Of a stretch of 10,779 bases of DNA, positions 5,977-10,779 are shown in pieces; position 1 is the stretch's first letter; each line of letters begins with the position of its first letter. Source of the DNA: JBEAOO01 sp041164825 (GTDB lineage Bacteria > Pseudomonadota > Gammaproteobacteria > Burkholderiales > Burkholderiaceae_C); NCBI GenBank assembly GCA_041164825.1, contig JBEAOO010000300.1, forward strand, positions 1 to 10,779. Reading direction: 5' to 3'. The notes beneath the pieces were generated by a model. It was not told the origin of the DNA, did not search any database, and saw only the letters and a list, made by a program, of their open reading frames with translations. The translations under genes were made by a program, and so were the position numbers.

Positions 5977-7134
5977 TCACAATGCCAAGGGCGCGGCGTA
6001 GCCCGTCATCTCCAAATAGCCGTGGCCCACGGTGCGGCTGGCGGCGTCTTGCAGCGCACTCACGCCCTCCCAATACACGGTGCCGGCGGCGTGGGCGCCC
6101 AGCTCTTGTGCGTCGAGCAGCGCTTGCACGCGGTGGGTGCCAAGCGGGGTGCGCACGGTCCAGGCCACGGGGTAGCTGGCGCGGGTGACCGGGCTGGTCC
6201 AGCGGCGGCCGGGGGTGAACTGCACCTCGCTGGGGCCAAAGCTGCGTTGCTCGCCGCTGGCGCTGCGGTGGCTGCCGCCGGCCCACAGCGCGCTGCCATC
6301 GGTGCGGCGCAACTGGAACGCGGTGAGTGCACTGCCGTCGTGCAGGTTGATGCCGATCCAGTCCCAGCCCACGGCTTGCGGGTCGAGCACGGAGTTGCTC
6401 CATTCGTGGTCGAGCCAGGCACGGCCGCGCACCTTGAACGGTGCTCTGCCGCGCTGCGTGAGCGTGCCGTGCAGGGCCAGTTGCGGCTCGCTCACGTAGT
6501 GGCTGGCCTGTGCGGCCTGTGGGCCTTTGCGCGACCAACCTTGTTCGCCTTGCAGCAGCAGGGTTTGGGTGGCTTGCAGCGCAAAGTCGAAGGCAAAACC
6601 GCCGGCCTCGCTGGCGATGCGGGTTTGGTAGCGGCTGAGGCCGTCGTTGTGCGGGAGGCGTTGCAGCTGCCAATCGCGCAAGCGCACGGCGGTGTCGGCC
6701 TCGCTGGCCTGGGCGATGCCAAAGCCGGCGCGCGCCAGGCGCTGGTCACTCCATTGGCGCTGCGCGCCCACATCGGTGAGCGCAGCGTGGGCCAAGATCA
6801 GCTGCGACGGGGCAAAGGCGCTGGCGCTTTGCGCGCCGGTGCGGCTGCGGAAAAACGTGACCTGAAAGCCGTGGCTGGGCGCCGTGCTGGTGGCCGTGCT
6901 GTCGGGCGCATCGGCGGCGTGCAGCGTGCCGGTGAGGTACCACCACTCGGTGCGCGCGCCGGGGTGGCTGCCGTGGTCACGGGGGAAGGTGAGCGCACGC
7001 GGTACCAGCGCCTGCAGGCCGGGGTCGGCAGGCGCGGCGAGCGCGCTGGCGCAGGCCGGCAGCAGGCCGCCGAGCATCAGCTGGCGGCGGTGCACGCGGC
7101 ACGTCCACAGCGCGGGCAGGGCGGGGCGGGGCAT
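5977..7134 (-). CDS. CrtC/AttH-type lipocalin-like exported protein
   Basis: The 385-residue protein belongs to the CrtC/AttH lipocalin-like family, two beta-barrel halves found next to FtsX/LolC-like ABC permeases. Automatic annotation may call it carotenoid 1,2-hydratase, but nothing here points to carotenoids. The signal region carries a Tat-like twin Arg (RRQLMLGG, 16-23), then LLPACASALAAP; cleavage after ALA near 33 is likely, and Cys28 sits in a weak lipobox because of Pro at -2. Family signatures: GARTEWWYLTGTL (59-71), HGFQVTFFRSR (88-98), LDHEWSNSVLDP (241-252) with GWDWIGINL, then YWEG (354-357) and GHGYLEMTGY (370-379). ATG 7134 overlaps the permease stop by one base (TGATG) and has AAGGAGGA at 7141-7148, so translation is coupled. 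It probably works outside the inner membrane with the permease, possibly as a lipid or hydrophobic ligand carrier (inference). Confidence 0.88.
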   Translation of the reverse strand: MPRPALPALWTCRVHRRQLMLGGLLPACASALAAPADPGLQALVPRALTFPRDHGSHPGARTEWWYLTGTLHAADAPDSTATSTAPSHGFQVTFFRSRTGAQSASAFAPSQLILAHAALTDVGAQRQWSDQRLARAGFGIAQASEADTAVRLRDWQLQRLPHNDGLSRYQTRIASEAGGFAFDFALQATQTLLLQGEQGWSRKGPQAAQASHYVSEPQLALHGTLTQRGRAPFKVRGRAWLDHEWSNSVLDPQAVGWDWIGINLHDGSALTAFQLRRTDGSALWAGGSHRSASGEQRSFGPSEVQFTPGRRWTSPVTRASYPVAWTVRTPLGTHRVQALLDAQELGAHAAGTVYWEGVSALQDAASRTVGHGYLEMTGYAAPLAL

Positions 7135-9806
7135 CAGTGTTCCTCCTTCACCGCTTGCACGCTGGAGGCGCCGGTGGCGCGCCGCGCCGCGATGGCGGTG
7201 GTGACGGTGCCCGCCAGCAGCACCGCGCCACACAGCGCGGCCAGGCGGCCCACGGGCAGCGTGATCGGCATCGTCCAGTGAAAACTCTGCGGGTTCACCA
7301 CCTTCACCAGCACCACCGCCACGGCCAGGCCCAGCAACAGGCCCACCAGCGTGCCTGCGGCCGTCCACACCGCGCCTTCAGCCGTCACCACCGTGAGCAC
7401 TTGGCGGCGCGACAAGCCCAGGTGGGTGAGCAACCCAAACTCCTTGCGCCGCGCCAGCACCTGGGCCGAGAAGCTCGCTGCGATGCCAAACTGGCCAATG
7501 CCAATGGCCACCGCCTGCAGCCAATAGGTGACGGCAAAACTGCGGTCAAAAATGCGCAGCGACATCAGCCGGATCTCGCCCGGCGATGCGAACTGCAGCG
7601 CCGCGCCATCGCCGCCCACGCGGGTGGCTGCTGTGCGCAACGCCGCTTGCACGGTGCCGGTATTGCTGCCGCTGTGCAGCCACAGCGCGAGGTCGTTCAC
7701 CTGCGCGTCGCCGGTGGCGGCTTGCCAGTCGCTGGCGGTCACGACGATGGCGCCATGCTGGCGGGCGTAGTCGCGCCAGATGCCGCGCACTTGCACGGTC
7801 AGCGTGGTGCGGCCTGTGCGGCTGTCCGCCGGCAGTGGCAGCTTCAGCAACTGGCCCGGCTGCGCGCCATACAGCGTTTGCACCGCTTCGCTCACCCAGG
7901 CGGGCACAGCGCCAGCGGGCACCGGGCCCAGTGTGGGCAAGCCGCCTTCGGCCATGGGCAGGCTGCGCGCCGGGTCGTCGTCCATGGGCCGCGCGATCAG
8001 CGCCACGGCAGGGCGGGCGGGGTCGAGCTGCAGCATCACCACGCGCTGCGTGTTCACGCGCTGCACGCCGGGCACTTGCGCGGCGGCGGCCACCAGTGCG
8101 GGGGGCAGGGTGGGCGGCTCGCCGCCGCCTTCGGTGTGGATGCGCAGGTAGAGGTCGGCCGGCAGCAGGGTGTCGAGCCACTGCGTCACCGCGTCGCGAA
8201 AGCTGCTCACCATCACCGTGAGCGCCACCGACAGCGCCAAGCTCGCCACCACGCCTGCCACCGTGGTGCTGGCGGCGTGGCGCTGGTGGCGCGCGCGCTG
8301 CACGGCCAGCAACGCCAGCGGCGAGCGCGGCGGCTTCACCGCGCGCAGCAGCAGCGCCACGCTGGCCGGCACGCAAGCGATGCCGCCCAGCAGCAGCGCG
8401 GCCACGCCCACATAGGCGGCAATCGGCAGCTCGCCGATGGGGGGCAGCAGCGACAGCGCCACGCCCGCCACCAGCAGCGCCGGCCCGGTCCACGGCCACG
8501 CGGCCGCGCTGCTGCTGGCACCCAGGCCCTTGAGCCCTTGCGCGGGCGGCAGCTGCTGGGCTTGGCGCGCTGGCAACCAGCCGCCGGCCATGGCCGCGGC
8601 CACACCGAGCAGGCCAAAGGCCAACGCAGCCAGCGCGTCAAACTGCAACTGGGGCGAGATGCCGGCAAAGTAGCCGCCGCCCAAGTCGCCCGCCAACAGG
8701 CGCAGCGCCAGCGCCGCCAGCCCCGTGCCCAGCGCCACACCCAGCGCGCTGCCCACCAGCCCCAGCGCCGCTGACTCGGCCATCACCAGCACCAGCCGCT
8801 GCCGCGCGCTCAAGCCCAACACCCCCAGCAGCGCCAGCTGCGGCAGCCGCCGCGCCACCGAGAGCGACAAGATGGAGAACACCAAAAACCCGCCGGTGAA
8901 CAGCGCCACCAGCGCCAGCACCGTGAGGTTGACCCGGTAAGCGCGCGACACATTGCCCAGCCGCTGCGCGCTTTCGTCGGGCGCCGCAGCGCGCACGCCG
9001 GGCGGCAGCGCCAGCGTGGCCAACACCGCCTCGCGCGTGGCGCCGGGCTGCAGGCGCACGTCGATGCGGCTGATGCTGCCCAGGCGCGCCAACGCCTGCT
9101 GCGCGCCGGCAATGTCGATCACCGCCAGCGGCGGGCCGACGGCAGCGATGCGGCCGCGCAGCGTGAACGTGGCGTGGGCCTCGGGCGTGCGCAACTGAAC
9201 CGTGTCGCCCACGGCCAAGCCCAGTTGCTGGCGCGCGGCGTCGTTCAAAAACAGGGCGTCGGGCTGCAGCACCACCAGGCCGCCGTCGGCGTCGGCCTGG
9301 TCCGGCACGGGCGCCAGCTCGGGGTTGAGTTGCGGGGCCACCAGCGCATCCAGCCCGAGCAGGCGCAGGGAGATGACTGCGTTGGTCGCAGGGGCGCGGG
9401 ATGACGCTGTCGCCCGTGTCGTTGATGAGGCTGATGCGGCAGATGTCGTGGCTGGCTCGGCGATGGCATCGGCGCGGTTCACCCGCAGCGCCTGCACCTC
9501 CAGCTCAATCACCGCGCTGGCCAGCGCCACCTGCGGGTGTTGGGCCACTCGGGCGAACAGCGCTTCGTCAAAGCGCCCGCCAAAGGCGCTGCCGCTGGCG
9601 CGCAGTTGCAGGTCGGGCTGGCCGTCCACCGAGCGCACCGCGGCGCCAAACTCCTGCAGCGCCGAGGCATTGATCAGCTGCACCGACAGCGCCAGCGCCA
9701 CACCCAGCGCCACCGCCAACACGGCCACCAGCGTGCGCCCCGGTTGATGGCGCCACTCGGCCCAGGAAAACTGGCGCAGCAGGGCGAGGAGAGGGCGCAG
9801 GGTCAC
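7134..9806 (-). CDS. FtsX/LolCE-type ABC transporter permease (AttG-like, 10 TM)
   Basis: The 890-residue inner-membrane protein has the fused FtsX layout of AttG/YbbP-like type VII ABC permeases. TM1 is at ~25-46 (LVAVLAVALGVALALSVQLIN), then a large periplasmic domain to ~290. TMs follow at ~293-315, 343-370, 389-409, 441-455, 460-485 and 515-536, a second periplasmic domain at ~537-755, and three final TMs at ~757-780, 808-836 and 852-872. Coupling motifs typical of FtsX proteins are LPQLALLGVLGLSARQRLVLVMAES and RKEFGLLTHLGLSRRQVLTVVTAEG. Such permeases transmit ATP-driven movement to periplasmic partners and often handle lipids or lipoproteins. GTG 9806 opens the protein just before the amphipathic lead-in (VTLRPLLALLRQFSWAEWR); no clear ribosome binding site is seen. 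An upstream ATG at 9869 would add Arg/Ser/Pro-rich residues unlike the family. No cognate ATPase gene adjoins it. Residues ~112-141 are a low-complexity Ala/Ser/Thr insert. Confidence 0.9.
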   Translation of the reverse strand: MTLRPLLALLRQFSWAEWRHQPGRTLVAVLAVALGVALALSVQLINASALQEFGAAVRSVDGQPDLQLRASGSAFGGRFDEALFARVAQHPQVALASAVIELEVQALRVNRADAIAEPATTSAASASSTTRATASSRAPATNAVISLRLLGLDALVAPQLNPELAPVPDQADADGGLVVLQPDALFLNDAARQQLGLAVGDTVQLRTPEAHATFTLRGRIAAVGPPLAVIDIAGAQQALARLGSISRIDVRLQPGATREAVLATLALPPGVRAAAPDESAQRLGNVSRAYRVNLTVLALVALFTGGFLVFSILSLSVARRLPQLALLGVLGLSARQRLVLVMAESAALGLVGSALGVALGTGLAALALRLLAGDLGGGYFAGISPQLQFDALAALAFGLLGVAAAMAGGWLPARQAQQLPPAQGLKGLGASSSAAAWPWTGPALLVAGVALSLLPPIGELPIAAYVGVAALLLGGIACVPASVALLLRAVKPPRSPLALLAVQRARHQRHAASTTVAGVVASLALSVALTVMVSSFRDAVTQWLDTLLPADLYLRIHTEGGGEPPTLPPALVAAAAQVPGVQRVNTQRVVMLQLDPARPAVALIARPMDDDPARSLPMAEGGLPTLGPVPAGAVPAWVSEAVQTLYGAQPGQLLKLPLPADSRTGRTTLTVQVRGIWRDYARQHGAIVVTASDWQAATGDAQVNDLALWLHSGSNTGTVQAALRTAATRVGGDGAALQFASPGEIRLMSLRIFDRSFAVTYWLQAVAIGIGQFGIAASFSAQVLARRKEFGLLTHLGLSRRQVLTVVTAEGAVWTAAGTLVGLLLGLAVAVVLVKVVNPQSFHWTMPITLPVGRLAALCGAVLLAGTVTTAIAARRATGASSVQAVKEEH
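7141..7148 (-). promoter_or_regulatory. Ribosome binding site of the lipocalin-like gene, inside the permease 3' end
   Basis: On the minus strand AAGGAGGA lies 6 nt upstream of ATG 7134 and encodes part of the last permease residues (KEEH). Combined with the TGATG junction it implies coupled translation and near-equal production of permease and lipocalin-like protein. Confidence 0.8.
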
Positions 9807-9928
9807 GGGACGATTGTGGCGGCAGGGTGAGCGGCGCGCTGACGGGCTGCGGCATGGCCGCCCGTGCAAGCGGGTCGGTGTGGTGTGTGCGCGAGCTCAG
9901 CCCAAGCTCCGCGCTGCAGTGTTGCGTC

Positions 9929-9960
9929 TGCGCCGCCGCCGGTCTGAAGCGGCGGGCGCA
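9929..9960 (-). terminator. GC-rich hairpin after the coiled-coil gene
   Basis: TGCGCCGCCGC (9929-9939) pairs with GCGGCGGGCGCA (9949-9960) apart from one bulged base, around a 9-nt loop. It begins 14 nt past the coiled-coil gene stop in the direction of transcription and ~120 nt before the permease start. No U-tract follows, so it may be an attenuator or a 3'-end stabiliser and not an efficient intrinsic terminator. The other bases between 9807 and 9974 show no gene and no clear promoter. Confidence 0.4.
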
Positions 9961-9974
9961 CGCGCGGCAGACGC

Positions 9975-10175
9975 TCAGGTCGGCGGCGCCTTCAGGCGCT
10001 TCACCAGCGCCGCGCTGGTCAGCAACTCCAAATGAGCTTCGAGCCGGATCACCCGGCCGGTCAGGTCTTCAATGCGCGCTTGCTGTGCCTTCATGGCCTC
10101 GGCCTGGCGCTGCACCTTGTCTTCGAGCTTGATCATCGCGGTGAGCGCGCCCCACACCTTGTCGGTCACCCCCAT
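9975..10175 (-). CDS. Small coiled-coil protein, second gene of the ribbon-helix-helix operon
   Basis: The 66-residue product is almost wholly helical with heptad-like spacing: MGVTDKVWGALTAMIKLEDK, then a charged coiled coil (QAEAMKAQQARIEDLTGRVI, RLEAHLELLTSAALVKRLK). It has no signal peptide or membrane segment, so it is probably a cytosolic dimer or oligomer. ATG 10175 shares one base with the upstream stop (TGATG) and follows GAAAGG with about 7-nt spacing, so translation is coupled. GTG 10178 directly before it is an alternative start, adding one residue. I know no characterised family with this sequence; it is not an obvious toxin of the RelE, MazF, CcdB or HipA types. Its role is presumably tied to the DNA-binding protein encoded just before it (inference from coupling). 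Confidence 0.7.
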   Translation of the reverse strand: MGVTDKVWGALTAMIKLEDKVQRQAEAMKAQQARIEDLTGRVIRLEAHLELLTSAALVKRLKAPPT

Positions 10176-10543
10176 CACGCGGCCTTTCGCTGCAAGGCGG
10201 CGGCGCCGCTGGCAGCGCGCTTGACCGGGATTTTGGCCGGCGCTTTCACGGCCGCTGCCTTGGCGGGCTGGGCCGCTGCCGCCTCCATGGCGGCGATGCG
10301 CGCGTTGCTGGCCAAGATGTAGTCGAGGGCCTCGTCAATGGCCGAGCCGGCGTTGTCGGCGGCCTGTTTGGCCGCATCGGCCAGCGCATCGAGCGCGTCG
10401 CCTGCGTCATCGGCCTCATACGCAAACGCACCCCGGCGCATCAACTCGGACACCGGCAGGTCCAAGCGCTTGGCCTTGTCGGCAATGGCTTTTTTGTCTT
10501 GGGGCGTGGCTTGCACGACGATGCGTTCGATGGCGGCAGACAT
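10175..10543 (-). CDS. Ribbon-helix-helix DNA-binding protein with Ala/Lys/Pro-rich tail
   Basis: The 122-residue product opens with a ribbon-helix-helix fold: beta strand IERIVVQA (5-12), helix A TPQDKKAIADKAKRL (13-27), turn DLP, helix B VSELMRRGAFAY (31-42). Such proteins dimerise through the strand and insert it into the major groove of palindromic sites. Residues 43-90 form an acidic, Ala-rich helical region (DDAGDALDALADAAKQA; LASNARIAAMEA). The last ~30 residues are a basic Ala/Lys/Pro tail (KAPAKIPVKR) resembling histone-H1-like tails and likely to bind nucleic acid non-specifically. I chose ATG 10543; a TTG at 10558 would add five residues. The ribosome binding site is weak (GAAG ~11 nt upstream). 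A sigma70 promoter with a 12-bp palindrome sits just upstream, so autorepression is likely. It could be the DNA-binding half of an unfamiliar two-gene module; an antitoxin or plasmid/mobilisation-type regulator are alternatives. Confidence 0.75.
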   Translation of the reverse strand: MSAAIERIVVQATPQDKKAIADKAKRLDLPVSELMRRGAFAYEADDAGDALDALADAAKQAADNAGSAIDEALDYILASNARIAAMEAAAAQPAKAAAVKAPAKIPVKRAASGAAALQRKAA

Positions 10544-10573
10544 GGTGATGCGCTTCAAATCGGGGGTATGGAC

Positions 10574-10601
10574 AGTGTATGTACATACCTTGCGCTGTCA
10601 A
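10574..10601 (-). promoter_or_regulatory. Sigma70-type promoter of the ribbon-helix-helix operon
   Basis: On the minus strand a perfect -35 TTGACA (10596-10601) is followed after 16 bp by TACACT (10574-10579), which matches four of six -10 consensus bases. Transcription would start near 10567, about 24 nt before ATG 10543. The promoter begins just 20 bases past the stop of the partial gene at the right edge, so the operon can be expressed independently of it. Confidence 0.6.
10577..10588. promoter_or_regulatory. Perfect 12-bp palindrome, candidate autoregulatory operator
   Basis: GTATGTACATAC is completely self-complementary and lies between the -35 and -10, overlapping half of the -10 (10574-10579). 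A wider inverted pair GGTATG (10565-10570) / CATACC (10584-10589) partly overlaps it, offering two related half-site arrangements. Its position would let a bound dimer block RNA polymerase. The ribbon-helix-helix protein encoded immediately downstream is the likeliest binder (inference from family habit and placement). Confidence 0.6.
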
Positions 10602-10622
10602 TGCGCAGTTCGCGTGCCGCCC

Positions 10623-10778
10623 TCACTTCGCGCGCATTTCCTCATACAAAGCCAGCAGCGCATTGGCCACCTTGTAGCCGCTCACGCCCATGGCGCTGTC
10701 GCTGCGCTGCACCTGCAGCGTGCCGTGCACCCAGATCGGCGTCATCACGGTGACGCTGGCCAGGGGCTTGGTGGTTTG
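10623..10778 (-). CDS. C-terminal end of a DUF3299-like (ZrgE-type) protein, partial
   Basis: The frame runs in from the right edge and ends at TGA (10623-10625), showing the last 51 residues. The visible pattern TPIWVHGTLQVQRSDSAMG then VSGYKVANALLALYEEMR resembles the end of DUF3299 domains, where a [VI]WV-G-L strand is followed by a Ser, a GY and a terminal helix ending near a Tyr. DUF3299 proteins such as Vibrio ZrgE are exported and encoded with ABC ATPase and FtsX-like permease genes in zinc-regulated clusters. If this holds, the missing upstream neighbours may include the ATPase partner of the permease at 7134-9806 (inference). With only the tail visible, the family call is tentative, but the coding call is sound because codon use matches the other minus-strand genes. 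Confidence 0.55.
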   Translation of the reverse strand, partial: QTTKPLASVTVMTPIWVHGTLQVQRSDSAMGVSGYKVANALLALYEEMRAK

Positions 10779-10779
10779 C

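Noticed and set aside
6022..7281. A 419-codon plus-strand frame opposite the lipocalin-like gene
   Set aside because: No recognisable motifs; the minus strand contains TEWWYLTG and DHEWSNS signatures.
7137..8774. A 545-codon plus-strand frame opposite the permease gene
   Set aside because: It is His/Gln/Arg-rich and lacks the membrane segments seen in the minus-strand reading; a shadow frame.
9975..10543. Calling the two small genes a type II toxin-antitoxin system
   Set aside because: The ribbon-helix-helix gene fits an antitoxin, but the second product is a plain coiled coil with no toxin family resemblance, so the label is unsupported.
10571..10599. LexA-type SOS box around GACAG...CTGTC
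   Set aside because: The two arms are not concentric with the palindrome and do not fit the CTGT-N8-ACAG spacing; a promoter with a local palindrome explains the site better.

Overview
The window looks like a high-GC betaproteobacterial chromosome, probably Burkholderiales and near Comamonadaceae. This rests on the very high GC of the coding DNA, its G/C-ending codons and the gene families present; it is inference, because no rRNA or other marker gene is visible.

Left edge (1-966, + strand): the 3' end of a phage-type structural gene with a collagen-like Gly-rich stretch and a C-terminal C1q-like jelly-roll domain. A small gene follows whose well-placed start lies in a different frame from its body, so it appears frameshifted. 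This part is visibly AT-richer than the rest and looks like the end of a prophage or another acquired block. From 967 to 1436 I find no recognisable gene. That stretch holds six CCCA repeats (a G-quadruplex candidate on the minus strand) and a long hairpin that pairs better as plus-strand RNA.

Middle (1437-5689): a two-component system, with a 7TMR-DISM-type membrane histidine kinase overlapping an OmpR-type response regulator by 7 nt. A sugar-type periplasmic ABC solute-binding protein faces it tail to tail, with 18 bp between the stop codons. No permease or ATPase for this binding protein is in the window, so it may supply a sensory input to the kinase or a transporter encoded elsewhere (inference). 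The 287-bp region upstream of the binding protein contains a 14-nt-arm inverted repeat that could be an operator.

Right (5977-9806, minus strand): a tightly coupled pair, a 10-TM FtsX/LolCE-type ABC permease (AttG-like) followed, with TGATG coupling, by an exported CrtC/AttH lipocalin-like protein. The ATPase partner usual for this family is not beside them.

Far right (9975-10778, minus strand): a translationally coupled pair encoding a ribbon-helix-helix DNA-binding protein with an Ala/Lys/Pro-rich tail and a 66-residue coiled-coil protein. It has its own promoter (perfect TTGACA -35), and a perfect 12-bp palindrome overlaps the -10, which suggests autoregulation. At the edge is the 3' end of a gene whose product resembles DUF3299 (ZrgE-like). 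The least explained items are the ribbon-helix-helix/coiled-coil module and its position between export-related genes, the kinase plus orphan binding protein, and the structured non-coding stretch beside the phage-like block.
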